Assembly (NCBI RefSeq): GCF_005503535.1
Contig: NZ_SCNN01000019.1
Coordinates: forward strand, 55,365-119,364
Source: Mesorhizobium comanense
GTDB taxonomy: Bacteria > Pseudomonadota > Alphaproteobacteria > Rhizobiales > Rhizobiaceae
Direction: 5' to 3'
Length of the DNA stretch: 64,000 bases
Below are positions 48,526-56,341 of the stretch, piece by piece. Below the pieces are notes generated by a model. It made no database searches, was not told the DNA's origin, and saw nothing but the letters and a program-made list of their open reading frames with translations. Positions within the stretch are counted from its first letter, which is position 1. Each line of letters opens with the position of its first letter. The translations under genes were made by a program, and so were the position numbers.

Positions 48526-49059
48526 ATGCCCATAGCGCCAGTCAACAGTTCGGCCCTGCTTATCCTGCAGCAGCCTCGCAGCCCAGGCGGAACGGCGGAC
48601 GATGGTTCCACTGGCATCCTTGGCGTTTCGGGTTTTGCCGGCGCCTCGGCCGGTTCACCCTTCACGCAGGCGCGAGCAAAGATTTCCGACGCCATGTTCA
48701 GCGTCAACAATGTCGACGCGACGGAAATGAAGGTCAAGCTGATCGAGCGCCTGGGCGAGCAGTTCGGCATCAAGCGAAGCGACTACAAATCAATGACGCA
48801 GTATGGCGCCGACATCAAACGGGCCGTGGATGCGCTGAAGGCCAAGCCCGACTCGGCACTGGCCATTGCCCGGATCGAAAAGGAACTCGGGCTGGACAAA
48901 CTGGGTGTCACGCTCGACGATCTCGTCAACGCCGCCGTCGACCCCGATGGCAAGGGCAGCGAAAAGCTCGATGCAGCGCTGAAGAAGCAGGCTGGCGACG
49001 CCAACAAGGGCACGGCCGGCCCCCTGCATCAGGACGAGATCGGGATCTACAGCCGCTGA
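48526..49059 (+). CDS. Protein of unknown function with disordered N-terminus
   Basis: 177 residues. Residues 1-55 are Gly/Ser/Pro-rich. Then come helices including NNVDATEMKVKLIERLGEQFGIKRSDYKSM and KPDSALAIARIEKELGLDKLGVTLDDLVNAAVD in parts. The pattern of flexible N-terminus and small helical C-terminal domain recalls secreted or flagellar-type export substrates, but no signature is present. The ATG at 48526 follows GAGG. Function unknown. Confidence 0.62.
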   Translation: MPIAPVNSSALLILQQPRSPGGTADDGSTGILGVSGFAGASAGSPFTQARAKISDAMFSVNNVDATEMKVKLIERLGEQFGIKRSDYKSMTQYGADIKRAVDALKAKPDSALAIARIEKELGLDKLGVTLDDLVNAAVDPDGKGSEKLDAALKKQAGDANKGTAGPLHQDEIGIYSR

Positions 49060-49083
49060 TCCGATTGTCAGCGCGCGATCCAG

Positions 49084-49566
49084 TCACATGCTGACCTTGC
49101 CGCTGTCGCCGATCGCCGGTCGGGTGTCGCTCACCGCCGCGGCCAGCATCTTGACATAGCTGACCACGGTGCCGGGGCTGTTCCAGTACTGGGCGTCCTT
49201 CGGCGTGATCTTCAGCACGCGGATCGAGGGGTCGTCGGCGCTCTTCCACCAGGCTTTCGCTGGCGTCGACCACAACTGCCTGATCTTGGCCCGGTCATTG
49301 GAAACCTCGGCATGGCCGCTGACCGACACGTATTTCTGGTCGCCGGCATCGGCAAAGGCGAGGCACACGTTAGGGTCCGCCTCGATGTCCTCGTCCTTGT
49401 GGCTGCCTGCATCCGTCAGGAAATACACGGTGTTTTCCGCGCGCACCGCATGCGCGGCCATCGGGCGCGAGCGAATATCGCGGCTTTCGCGCGTCGCGAG
49501 CATGCAGAAGCCGATCTTTTCCATCAGCGTCCAGACTTGGTCGAGATCATTTTCGCGGTCGTTCAT
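49084..49566 (-). CDS. General-stress-type FMN-binding split-barrel protein (pyridoxamine-phosphate-oxidase fold)
   Basis: 160 residues. The split barrel starts LDQVWTLMEKIGFCMLATRESRDIRSRPMAA and continues ENTVYFLTDAGSHKDEDIEADPNVCLAFAD, YVSVSGHAEVSNDRAKIRQLWS and the C-terminal RVLKITPKDAQYWNSPG, as in the general-stress protein 26 group. It binds a flavin or other cofactor and may protect against oxidative stress. The ATG at 49566 follows GAGGAAG. It is distinct from the similar-fold protein at 30843. Confidence 0.9.
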   Translation of the reverse strand: MNDRENDLDQVWTLMEKIGFCMLATRESRDIRSRPMAAHAVRAENTVYFLTDAGSHKDEDIEADPNVCLAFADAGDQKYVSVSGHAEVSNDRAKIRQLWSTPAKAWWKSADDPSIRVLKITPKDAQYWNSPGTVVSYVKMLAAAVSDTRPAIGDSGKVSM

Positions 49567-49801
49567 GGCCAGCTTCCTCGTTGGTCGATCAAGGAGGCAA
49601 CTTCGGTACCGGCGCATGGTTCCAGCTTCGGTTCGCGAGGGTCGGTCGTCCAGGGAAGGCCGGCTTCGGAGACTGGTCCGGCCCTCGGTCAATCCTGCGA
49701 TCCAACCGCTGCAGTCCGGTGCGGGCCGCTGTTCGACAGCCGTCGGGGAACCAGAAATGGCCGATTGCGTTTGCAGCATTCACGTCCACCCGGGGAACAT
49801 C

Positions 49802-50329
49802 ATGGAACAGCTCGTCGAGGAATTCGGCCATCCCACCTACACGTCGTTTCCGGTCATCGCGGCGCGGCTTTTGCTGGCGACGCTCTATGGAGCGGTCATC
49901 GGCTTCGAGCGGGAGTGGCGCAACCGGCCGGCCGGATTGCGCACCCATATCCTGATCTGTGTGGCGGCTGCCACCTTCGGCATCCTGACGATCGAGATCA
50001 TCCACGCGCCGATGTTCGCGCAATCGTCGGTCAAGGTCGATCCGATCCGCGTGGTGGAGGCGGTGACGGCGGGTGTGGCCTTCCTTGCCGCCGGCTCGAT
50101 CCTGTTTTCCCGCGGAGAGGTCCACGGGCTGACGACCGGCGCCGGCATGTGGCTGGCCGGTGCGATCGGTGTCGCCTGCGGCCTGGGGTTGTGGCAGGTG
50201 GCCGGGTTCGCCACGCTGATCGTGCTGGCCGTGGCCGGGTTGCTGCATCGCTTCCAACTTCCGGCTAACCTGGCCGGGGAGGGCAGGAAGGGTTCAAGCC
50301 CGGCATCCCCCAAAAGGCCGCGGAAATAG
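49802..50329 (+). CDS. MgtC/SapB-family inner-membrane protein
   Basis: 175 residues with four to five transmembrane helices. The signature is ARLLLATLYGAVIGFEREWRNRPAGLRTHILICVAAATFG split over residues 20-60, followed by VEAVTAGVAFLAAGSILF and GLTTGAGMWLAGAIGVACGLG. Some MgtC relatives help growth at low magnesium or inside hosts. It lacks the longer C-terminal regulatory domain of true MgtC. The ATG at 49802 follows GGGGA. An upstream in-frame start would add residues with no homology. Confidence 0.88.
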   Translation: MEQLVEEFGHPTYTSFPVIAARLLLATLYGAVIGFEREWRNRPAGLRTHILICVAAATFGILTIEIIHAPMFAQSSVKVDPIRVVEAVTAGVAFLAAGSILFSRGEVHGLTTGAGMWLAGAIGVACGLGLWQVAGFATLIVLAVAGLLHRFQLPANLAGEGRKGSSPASPKRPRK

Positions 50330-50446
50330 ATAGATCACGGCTTTCCAGACCTGCACAGCTCGGCCGACAACCTTTTCGCTCCGCTGGCGTTGTCCCTGCG
50401 GAGGGAATTTGCCGCCACGGCGGCTGCGTAACAAAAGGAGGCCGGG

Positions 50447-50740
50447 ATGAAACCTCTCGCCATTGCATCATACGCCTTGATCCTGTCGCTGACAGGGCCG
50501 GCGTTGGCCCAGACGGGTCAGCAGCAGGCCGAGCCCACCGACAAATGCCGGGTTGAGACAGAGCAGAGCGGCAAACAGCAGCCCGGTAACGGTAATCTGA
50601 GCGAAAAGCTCAATTATTGCGGCGGTGTGTTGAAGCCGCCGGCCACCGGCGACCAGGGCATGGCGGCGCCCGCGCCGGACGAAGGCAAGACGCCGGTGAT
50701 CAAGCCGGGGCAGGTGCCGGCCCAGCCACCCAAACAATAG
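50447..50740 (+). CDS. Small secreted Pro/Gln-rich protein
   Basis: 97 residues with a signal peptide (MKPLAIASYALILSLTGPALA). The mature part is low-complexity, rich in Gln, Pro and Lys, with two Cys (DKCRVE, LNYCGGVLKPP). It is probably periplasmic or cell-surface. A strong AAAGGAGG ribosome site precedes the ATG. No family is recognised. A similar short, Pro-rich secreted type is frequent in rhizobia. Confidence 0.72.
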   Translation: MKPLAIASYALILSLTGPALAQTGQQQAEPTDKCRVETEQSGKQQPGNGNLSEKLNYCGGVLKPPATGDQGMAAPAPDEGKTPVIKPGQVPAQPPKQ

Positions 50741-50831
50741 GCGGGGTCAGCGATACATTAGCTGGGTCCCATGGAACCCGGCATTGCGGGAAACGTTTTC
50801 TTTACGAATTGAATTCGAAAGGACGGGACCC

Positions 50832-50966
50832 GTGAGAGACATCGCCAGCACCGCCACATTTCTTGCTTCGATCGCGATCGTGATCGCCCTGATGCTGATG
50901 GCGCCGAAGAGCTTCGGGTTCGAAGCCTCGCACCCCATCGTGGATGGTGACCTGCCCGCCAAGTAG
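50832..50966 (+). CDS. 44-residue small membrane protein
   Basis: A GTG start at 50832 with AAGGA upstream begins a short chain with one transmembrane helix (FLASIAIVIALMLMAPKSF) and a short hydrophilic tail. It is followed by a strong rho-independent terminator at 51002, which supports it as the end of a transcription unit. Function unknown. Confidence 0.5.
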   Translation: MRDIASTATFLASIAIVIALMLMAPKSFGFEASHPIVDGDLPAK

Positions 50967-51001
50967 TGGGAGCAAACAATCGCAATCAGGTCCGACAAAC
51001 G

Positions 51002-51032
51002 AAAGCCAGGCGATGATGTCGCCTGGCTTTTT
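51002..51032 (+). terminator. Strong rho-independent terminator
   Basis: AGCCAGGCGA, loop TGATG, TCGCCTGGCT, then TTTT. The 10-bp stem is perfect. Confidence 0.88.
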
Positions 51033-51076
51033 GTTTGCGCGTTAGGAGCCTAGACCCGGCGGAGAAGCTGCCGGCT

Positions 51077-51322
51077 TCAGCGGACCAGGACGCCGGCGTG
51101 ATCGCACAGCGCCGTGAATGCCTCCTGGGCGTGGGCGGCTGCCTGCCTGTCTTCCAGCGCGGCCTCGATCTTTTCGCGGGCCGCCTGGTAGAAAGGCCCG
51201 CGCTTTGCATGCGGCCAGTCGATGAGGATCTGGCTGGCGTCCTCGAGGGTCGCCACGTCACGGATGGTGTCCGAACCATGTGGCCTGATCCGTATCGGTG
51301 CCGACAGCATCGAATGGGTCAT
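51077..51322 (-). CDS. DUF982 protein
   Basis: 81 residues. The DUF982 pattern is recognisable: IRDVATLEDASQILIDWPHAKRGPFYQAAREKIEAALEDRQAAAHAQEAFTALCDHAGVLV, with the conserved W-P and the AF..AC..AGV end. DUF982 is restricted mainly to rhizobia and relatives and is often in multiple copies. Its role is unknown. It is followed upstream on the same strand by a second member at 51328, five bases away. Confidence 0.85.
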   Translation of the reverse strand: MTHSMLSAPIRIRPHGSDTIRDVATLEDASQILIDWPHAKRGPFYQAAREKIEAALEDRQAAAHAQEAFTALCDHAGVLVR

Positions 51323-51327
51323 GAGTT

Positions 51328-51570
51328 TTACCCCTGTTGAAGGATCCGTGCCTGGCGGGCGGCGTCGATCATCGCCCGCATCGCCTTTTCCGGCGGTGTC
51401 CAGCCGTCGAGGGCGTCGCGGCAGCTGCGCAAGGCCGCCCGGTACTCCCGGCCCTGGCCGGCCGGCCAGTCGCCGAGGCATTCCAGTCCTTCCCAGGCGC
51501 TGCGCACGATGCGCTCGCGCTCCGGCGCGAATTTCAGCCGGATCGGTCGGGGAAACATCTTGTCGTTCAA
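51328..51570 (-). CDS. DUF982 protein, second tandem member
   Basis: 80 residues with ERIVRSAWEGLECLGDWPAGQGREYRAALRSCRDALDG, the WP-x-G-x-x-Y core and the final IDAARQARILQQG. It lies upstream of and 5 bases from the other DUF982 gene, so the two form an operon and probably arose by duplication and divergence. Function unknown. Confidence 0.82.
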   Translation of the reverse strand: MNDKMFPRPIRLKFAPERERIVRSAWEGLECLGDWPAGQGREYRAALRSCRDALDGWTPPEKAMRAMIDAARQARILQQG

Positions 51571-51676
51571 CGGTCGTCTCCATGATGGGGGCGCCGGTTA
51601 ACGTCGCTGGCGGGGGAGGGTTCCAACCCGCGAAGGATCACTTTTCAGTCGCCGGAAGCCTGGCCCGGCAAAGGCC

Positions 51677-52099
51677 TCATCCGGCTCTGGGCGTGGCCGG
51701 ACCGGAGGCCTCTCCAGCCGGCCGGTCCCGTTCGAACTGTTCGGTGTCCGGCAAGGCATGCAGCCAGGGTTCGCGCCGGACGATCCACAATTCATAGTCC
51801 GGCACGAGGTCGGTCGGTGCCACATCGAGGCTGCCGAGCATCACCTCGGCCTCCTTGCCGTCGAGCCAGGCGACGCGGCTACCGCAGGTCGGGCAGAAGC
51901 TGCGCGTGCCGTAGCTGGCGACCTCGCCCGAACTCTCGAAGGCCTCGCGCGGCCACATGGCAAAGGCCGAATAGACCGAGCCGCCGGCCTTGCGGCAATC
52001 CTTGCAGTGGCAAAGGCCGACCCGCGACGGCTGGCCGGTGACGACGAAATGCACGCCGCCGCACAGGCAACTGCCGGTCCTGCGGATGGTGTCGGACAT
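51677..52099 (-). CDS. GFA-family (glutathione-dependent formaldehyde-activating) protein
   Basis: 140 residues with the zinc sites of the Gfa/CENP-V fold: CLCGGVHF near residue 10, CHCKDCRKAGGS near 34 and FCPTCGSRVAW near 80. Most members are now thought to bind zinc with unclear catalytic function, so a formaldehyde role is not implied. The ATG at 52099 starts right before the first zinc motif, and longer upstream starts have no homology. Confidence 0.9.
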   Translation of the reverse strand: MSDTIRRTGSCLCGGVHFVVTGQPSRVGLCHCKDCRKAGGSVYSAFAMWPREAFESSGEVASYGTRSFCPTCGSRVAWLDGKEAEVMLGSLDVAPTDLVPDYELWIVRREPWLHALPDTEQFERDRPAGEASGPATPRAG

Positions 52100-52312
52100 G
52101 GTTCGGCCCTCCATTGTCGCCAGTCTGGCCTCAGCCACCTCAGTGGTCAGTCTGGCATGCCGTGGGCCGGGCGGGACAGATGCTCGTCTGCCATTTCGTT
52201 GGCCAGGATGAGAAACCGGGAAAAAGACATCCTGTTCACCGTACCGCCGGGCCCGGTTGACGCGGCCCACAGCATTCGTCGCCGCCTTGGAGGCGAATGG
52301 CCGGCGGCCGCC

Positions 52313-52492
52313 TCACGTGCGGGCGGCCATGTGGTTGTCGAGCTTCTTGCGCGAGGGGCCGTAGCGTTTGATGATGGTCTGCGCCTCGCTTTGCGGAATG
52401 CCGTATTTGCGGGCGAAGGCGGCGACTTCGTAAGTCTCCTCGCTCGAAACAAGCTTCCGGTCCTGTCTGGTCTTCGATTTGTCGTCGGGCAT
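52313..52492 (-). CDS. DUF3606 small protein
   Basis: 59 residues, MPDDKSKTRQDRKLVSSEE at the start, then TYEVAAFARKYGIPQSEAQ and TIIKRYGPSRKKLDNHMAAR. The central helix-turn-helix-like pattern is typical of DUF3606, small rhizobial proteins linked to stress or nucleic-acid binding. GCGAGG lies six bases before the ATG at 52492. Confidence 0.82.
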   Translation of the reverse strand: MPDDKSKTRQDRKLVSSEETYEVAAFARKYGIPQSEAQTIIKRYGPSRKKLDNHMAART

Positions 52493-52621
52493 GACGGGCC
52501 TCGCTTTCAGCGGCAGGCTGGCGCAACCGCTGTGGTTGCGCGCACGACGCCGCGATCAGCCATAACAGCGATCGGCGCTGCCGGTTCCATCAATGCGCTG
52601 ACGGCGCGTCAAAACGGGCAG

Positions 52622-52870
52622 TCAGACCTGTGGATGGAGCGGCTGGGCCTGGCTGCCGGCGGGGTCGCCGCATTCCGCGCAAGGGGCGCTGGCGCCCGGA
52701 CAGCCGCGCTGATGCGTGCCGGCCGGACAGCACTGGCCGTTGGAGCTTGTCCAGCGCGGGCATTGGAAAACCTGCCCGGTTCCGCCGCAACCCTCGCATT
52801 CCAGCACCGGTGACCGGACCAGATAGGACTTCGTCCCCAATCTGACGCTTGCGCCCAATTTCTTACCCAC
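52622..52870 (-). CDS. Small cysteine-rich putative zinc-binding protein
   Basis: 82 residues from GTG at 52870, with eight cysteines. CEGCGGTG matches the C-x2-C-x-G-x-G motif of DnaJ zinc fingers, and PCAECGDPAG gives a second C-x2-C. No ribosome site is obvious and the start is uncertain. The ordered Cys spacing supports a real protein, but confidence is moderate. Confidence 0.45.
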   Translation of the reverse strand: MGKKLGASVRLGTKSYLVRSPVLECEGCGGTGQVFQCPRWTSSNGQCCPAGTHQRGCPGASAPCAECGDPAGSQAQPLHPQV

Positions 52871-52999
52871 CCAGATCGCACACCGAACATAGCGGTGTAT
52901 TAGCCCCAGCTAACAATAGCACGATCAGGGTTACGGACAAGTTTCGCGATCATTAAAGATTCGTAAAGGTGGCCGGATGCGAGGGCGCCGCGGCCCGCA

Positions 53000-53191
53000 T
53001 CAGGCCGGCTTCAGCCGTTTGGCCGAGAGATACATGAGGGCCGTCGCTGCCTGCGCGCGGTCCCAGCCCGCGGCCTCGACCTTGTCGAGCAGCGCGTCGA
53101 TATGGGGCGTGAGCATGTCCCTGCAGTCCTGTTCATAGGCGGCGCCGGTCACCGGATGCTGCGGCGCGCCGATGGTCAAGGTCTTGGCCAT
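53000..53191 (-). CDS. Small protein of unknown function
   Basis: 63 residues from ATG 53191, with a G-rich ribosome region upstream. The chain is helical (AYEQDCRDMLTPHIDALLDKVEAAGWDRAQAATALMYLSAKRL in parts) with one Cys. It is divergent from the DoxX gene. The pattern suggests a conserved rhizobial protein. Function unknown. Confidence 0.68.
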   Translation of the reverse strand: MAKTLTIGAPQHPVTGAAYEQDCRDMLTPHIDALLDKVEAAGWDRAQAATALMYLSAKRLKPA

Positions 53192-53320
53192 GCCTGATTC
53201 CCCCCTGGAACGGTGCGGCACTATACCATCAGCCGGCAAACGGTGAAAAAACTTCAGCCGGCATGTCGGATGCGTGTCCGACGGCACGTCCTTGGGGCAC
53301 ATGAAGCTGGAGAACACCCC

Positions 53321-53749
53321 ATGTCGTCGCAAATCGCTCAATCGCCCTGGCAGACCGCGGCTCTTCTCGTCGCCCGCCTGATCTTCGCCGCCGTCTTCCT
53401 GATGGCGGTCACCTTCAAGTTCATGGGCATGGAGGCCACCGCGGGCTTTATCGCCGCCGCCGGCTTTCCGTTTCCGCTGTTCCTTGCCTGGTGTGCGGCG
53501 ATCCTGGAGGTCGCGCTGGTGCTGTGCTTCCTCAGCGGCGCCTTCTTCTCGCAGGCCGCCCTTGTCGCCGGCGCCTATGTGCTGTTCCTGGCCTTTGCCT
53601 TCCATGGCCCCAGCCACTGGGCTGGCAACCAGGCCGAGTTCGGCTTCTTCGTCGACCATTTCTCGTTCCTGGCCGGTCTGCTGTTCGCCGCGGTCCACGG
53701 GCCGGGCAGGGCGCTGGCGCTGAATTTGGGCTGGCCAGGCAGGGCGTAA
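53321..53749 (+). CDS. DoxX-family membrane protein
   Basis: 142 residues with four transmembrane helices. The DoxX pattern is LLVARLIFAAVFLMAVTFKFMG near residue 14, followed by GFPFPLFLAWCAAILEVALVLCFLSG and a short final helix around FSFLAGLLFAAVHG. DoxX proteins are membrane partners of oxidoreductases or thiol/ROS defence systems. No such partner is adjacent. The ATG at 53321 begins after a short leader with no export signal. Confidence 0.88.
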   Translation: MSSQIAQSPWQTAALLVARLIFAAVFLMAVTFKFMGMEATAGFIAAAGFPFPLFLAWCAAILEVALVLCFLSGAFFSQAALVAGAYVLFLAFAFHGPSHWAGNQAEFGFFVDHFSFLAGLLFAAVHGPGRALALNLGWPGRA

Positions 53750-53776
53750 GGCAGGGCCGACCTCACATCTGATGCC

Positions 53777-54082
53777 CTACAGCTGGTCGTTGTAGGGCTC
53801 TTTCATCTGGCCGACCATGCGGGCGAGCTTCGAGAAGGAGGGCATGTCAGCCTCCGGCTGGCACTGGTTGGCGAGTTCCAGCAGGCGGATGGGGAAATTG
53901 ACGGCGTCGCGGCTCGAGGCCGACATGCCGCCGGATCGCTCCTCGCCGGTTTCCGAGGCCTCGGCTTTGCGCAGGGCGATGTCGATTTCCTCCGCCGTCA
54001 GCACGCCCTTGCGCACCAGGACATGGTTGATCGAGGCGACGGCCATCAGCAGGCCTTCGAGTTGCAGGTTGGCGACGTTCAT
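53777..54082 (-). CDS. Protein of unknown function
   Basis: 101 residues, MNVANLQLEGLLMAVASINHVLVRKGVLTAEEIDIALRKAE in two parts at the start, followed by a helix around AVNFPIRLLELANQCQPE. The start motif 'N-L-Q-L-E-G-L-L-M-A-V-A-S-I-N' recurs in a rhizobial family. The ATG at 54082 has GGGAG upstream. No function is known. The gene is convergent with the DoxX gene. Confidence 0.68.
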   Translation of the reverse strand: MNVANLQLEGLLMAVASINHVLVRKGVLTAEEIDIALRKAEASETGEERSGGMSASSRDAVNFPIRLLELANQCQPEADMPSFSKLARMVGQMKEPYNDQL

Positions 54083-54183
54083 GGTGGTTGCTCCCTCATT
54101 GATCGCAAGGGGAAACGCGTCAGCGCCGTTTCCGATCCGAAGGCGGGGAAGCGGCCATGCCAAGCCGGACGGAGAGGGCGGCG

Positions 54184-54453
54184 CTATTCCCGCGTCAGGC
54201 GCTCGCCATATTCGCGCCATACCGCCTTGACCTCCAGGCAGCCGAGGCGCGGGATCGACGGATCGCCGCAGGTGACCGTCGCGCCGCTGATGTCGTAGTT
54301 GGGGTAGGCATTGGCGAGAAAGTGCACCGCTTCCCCGAGCGAGTTGACCCGGATCACCGGGTCGGCCTGGCCCTGGCCGGTGCTGCGCACACCGGAGACC
54401 GTGGCTGGAGCATGCCGCATCCGATAGACGGATGCCATGGCTGGTCTGTCCAT
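54184..54453 (-). CDS. Protein of unknown function
   Basis: 89 residues. An unstructured N-terminus is followed by a small alpha/beta unit (DPVIRVNSLGEAVHFLANAYPNYDISGATVTCGD in two parts). GGGAGAGG directly precedes the ATG at 54453. No domain is recognised. It may belong to a small DUF982-like group, but the WP motif is absent. Confidence 0.6.
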   Translation of the reverse strand: MDRPAMASVYRMRHAPATVSGVRSTGQGQADPVIRVNSLGEAVHFLANAYPNYDISGATVTCGDPSIPRLGCLEVKAVWREYGERLTRE

Positions 54454-54677
54454 CGTCCTCTCCCATAAAGGCCGTGACGGGAATCATTCCATGAGCTTGC
54501 CTGCATGATCCCACAGGGGCGGGCTCCTGAAAAGCCGGCTAGCGAATGCCGCTTTTCAAGGCGGACACGACCGTCCGATTGCCGGGTGAGGCGAGTTGCC
54601 GTCGTTTCACGATGACGCTGATTTGCGCCGCCGGTCGCCTTGCCGCAGGCCCGGACGTCTGGCATCCTACCCGTGAT

Positions 54678-54725
54678 GGGAATGGAGTTCTCCCGAAACC
54701 GCCAGTGATGGCTGATGACTCCTGC
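54678..54725 (+). promoter_or_regulatory. Fluoride riboswitch (crcB motif)
   Basis: The conserved fluoride-aptamer core is present in order: GGGAATGGAGTTCTCCCG, then AACCGCC, then GCTGATGACTCCTGCC. It lies about 80 bases upstream of the crcB ATG with no gene between. The 351-base gap 54454-54804 holds nothing else identifiable. Confidence 0.93.
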
Positions 54726-54804
54726 CGCGAGAAAAACCGCGGTGGGAGTCTGTCGATCCCGCCGCCATGGCGGGCTTCGCGCTCGCCTCAAGAGAGGATC
54801 GAGC

Positions 54805-55236
54805 ATGTCTTTTTCGAATTGTCTTATCATCATGGTCGGCGGCGCGCTCGGCACGCTGGCGCGCTACCTCGTCTCCACATGGGCGCTGCCCATCAGCAGC
54901 CAGCTGCCGTGGGGCACGATCATCATCAACATCACAGGTTCGCTGCTGATCGGCTTTTTCGGCACGCTGACGCTGGCCGGCGGGCGCTATCCGGCTTCCG
55001 AAAGCCTGCGCCTGTTCGTGATGATCGGGCTGTGCGGCGGCTATACGACCTTTTCGTCCTTCAGCCTGCAGACGCTCGACCTCCTTCGCGCCGGCGGGTT
55101 CGGCCGCGCGGCGCTGAACATCGGCCTGTCGGTGGTGCTGTGCGTGGGGGCGGTGGCGCTCGGCCATGTCATCGCCGCGCGCATCAATGGCGGCGCGGAG
55201 CAGGTCGCCCAGATTGCCATCGAGGAGGAGGCCTGA
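54805..55236 (+). CDS. crcB: Fluoride exporter CrcB/Fluc
   Basis: 143-residue four-helix membrane protein that forms a dual-topology fluoride channel as a dimer. Signatures: IIMVGGALGTLARYLVS at residues 8-24, NITGSLLIGFFGTL near 47, and GLCGGYTTFSSFSLQTLDLL near 75, with the conserved Phe box and Asn. It is directly downstream of a fluoride riboswitch, so fluoride induction is expected. The ATG at 54805 follows GAGGA. Confidence 0.96.
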   Translation: MSFSNCLIIMVGGALGTLARYLVSTWALPISSQLPWGTIIINITGSLLIGFFGTLTLAGGRYPASESLRLFVMIGLCGGYTTFSSFSLQTLDLLRAGGFGRAALNIGLSVVLCVGAVALGHVIAARINGGAEQVAQIAIEEEA

Positions 55237-55263
55237 CGATATAGGAATTTGTTCCTTTTTGAG

Positions 55264-55293
55264 TTGACCGGGTGAAGGCAGCCATGCTACCAT
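55264..55293 (+). promoter_or_regulatory. Extended -10 promoter for a candidate small RNA
   Basis: TTGACC (55264-55269), an 18-base spacer, and TACCAT (55288-55293) with TG at the extended -10 position. A terminator follows about 30 bases beyond the expected start site. Confidence 0.45.
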
Positions 55294-55299
55294 CTCGTC

Positions 55300-55351
55300 C
55301 ATGGTGCTGATTTGCGCCAACGACCCGCCGCCGAGGCGGGTTTTGTTTTTT
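55300..55351 (+). ncRNA. Candidate small RNA ending in a terminator
   Basis: Between a TTGACC/TACCAT promoter and the hairpin ACCCGCC-GCCGA-GGCGGGT followed by TTTGTTTTTT (55323-55351), only about 50 bases are transcribed, with no gene inside. It could equally be the leader of the prophage operon. Both the promoter and the terminator are sequence-based calls. The gap 55237-55569 otherwise holds only a family B repeat. Confidence 0.4.
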
Positions 55352-55385
55352 GGCCGCTGTCGTCTGTTGTGTTTGTGCTCTACAG

Positions 55386-55540
55386 CGACCCCCTCTGTCC
55401 TGCCGGACATCTCCCCCACAGGTGGGGAGATTGGCTGTCATCCCGGCTTTCGCCAATCTCCGACGCTGCAGGAAAGGCGTTGCCGCCAAAGCTGCCGATC
55501 TCCCTCCTTGTGGGGGAGAGGGCCGGCAGGCCGGAGGGGG
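55386..55540. repeat. Family B dispersed palindromic repeat, copy 4
   Basis: Left end ACCCCCTCTGTCCTGCCGG. The right arm is diverged (GCCGGCAGGCCGGAGGGGG). It lies just before the first prophage gene. Confidence 0.8.
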
Positions 55541-55569
55541 CCACAGAACGCGACCTTTGCGAGGATCCA

Positions 55570-55938
55570 ATGACCCAACGCTACGCCACCATCATCACCG
55601 ACGACGACGGCCGCGAGATCGTCAGCGCCATCGGCGAATTCGAAGGTGCCGCGCCGCAAGAGCGTCTGGGCAGCGTCGAGCCGGTCGCGCCGGGCGTGCG
55701 GATCGGCATGGCGCGCGATGGAGCCGGCAACTTCGCCTTTCCAGAGGCCGCGACCGGCGGACAGATGGTGAACCTCGCCATTGCGCGGCTCAGGGCCTTG
55801 CGGCCGGCCGCAACGGCAAAGCCGAAAGCCGCCAAGCGGCGCAAGAAGCCCGCCAGGTCGAAAAAGCCGCCCAAGCGGGCCGGATCGCCGAAGGCGGCCG
55901 GTGGCGAGGGCGATAGCGTGGCGCATGCCCGTGACTGA
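55570..55938 (+). CDS. Small phage-remnant protein
   Basis: 122 residues. The N-terminal 75 residues look folded (RYATIITDDDGREIVSAIGEFEG and GMARDGAGNFAFPEAATGG). The C-terminal 40 residues are very basic, Lys/Ala/Pro-rich (KPKAAKRRKKPARSKKPPKRAG). The gene precedes and overlaps by 14 bases the next prophage gene, forming an operon toward the terminase. GAGGA lies before the ATG at 55570. A DNA-binding role in packaging is possible but not shown. Confidence 0.7.
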   Translation: MTQRYATIITDDDGREIVSAIGEFEGAAPQERLGSVEPVAPGVRIGMARDGAGNFAFPEAATGGQMVNLAIARLRALRPAATAKPKAAKRRKKPARSKKPPKRAGSPKAAGGEGDSVAHARD

Positions 55939-56341
55939 CGAAACCGTCGCGGAGCCGTTGCGCCGCAGGGCGAAACCGCCAAAAGCCAAAGCCGTCATGG
56001 ACGACCCGCCGCCCCGCAAGCCGCGCGCACGGACGAAGAAAACGCTGGGCGACGATTTTCTCGCCGCCGTTCGCGCCGATTTCCGCGCCCATGGCGCCGG
56101 CGTCATCGCCGAGGTTCGGGCCGACAAGCCGGACCAGTATCTGAAGATCGTGCTGTCCGTGCTGCCCAAGGACATCGATGCCGCCATCAACCAACTGGAC
56201 ATACTGAGCGATGAGGAGATCCGCAGCCGAATCCGCGCCCTCGAAGCCGTCCTCAGGCCGTTCCTCGAAGAGCCCGCCGGTCAACGCGAAGAAGGAGTAT
56301 CTGGCGCTGCTGGCGGAGCTGGATCGCCGGCATCGCCATAA
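55925..56341 (+). CDS. Probable phage terminase small-subunit-like protein
   Basis: 138 residues. A basic linker (PLRRRAKPPKAKAVMDDPPPRKPRARTKK in parts) leads into LGDDFLAAVRADFRAHGAGVIAEVRADKPDQYLKIVLSVLPKDI. That core, ending 'YLKIVLSVLPK', is commonly found just before phage terminase large-subunit genes. It overlaps the preceding gene by 14 bases and the terminase gene by about 130 bases. Its C-terminus (GAAGGAGSPASP) may lie in the wrong frame as a result of decay. Confidence 0.68.
   Translation: MPVTDETVAEPLRRRAKPPKAKAVMDDPPPRKPRARTKKTLGDDFLAAVRADFRAHGAGVIAEVRADKPDQYLKIVLSVLPKDIDAAINQLDILSDEEIRSRIRALEAVLRPFLEEPAGQREEGVSGAAGGAGSPASP

Noticed and set aside
52609..52890. 93-residue minus-strand frame MFGVRSGWVR...
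   Set aside because: It overlaps the Cys-rich frame at 52622-52870, and its own sequence is low-complexity Ala/Arg with no motif.
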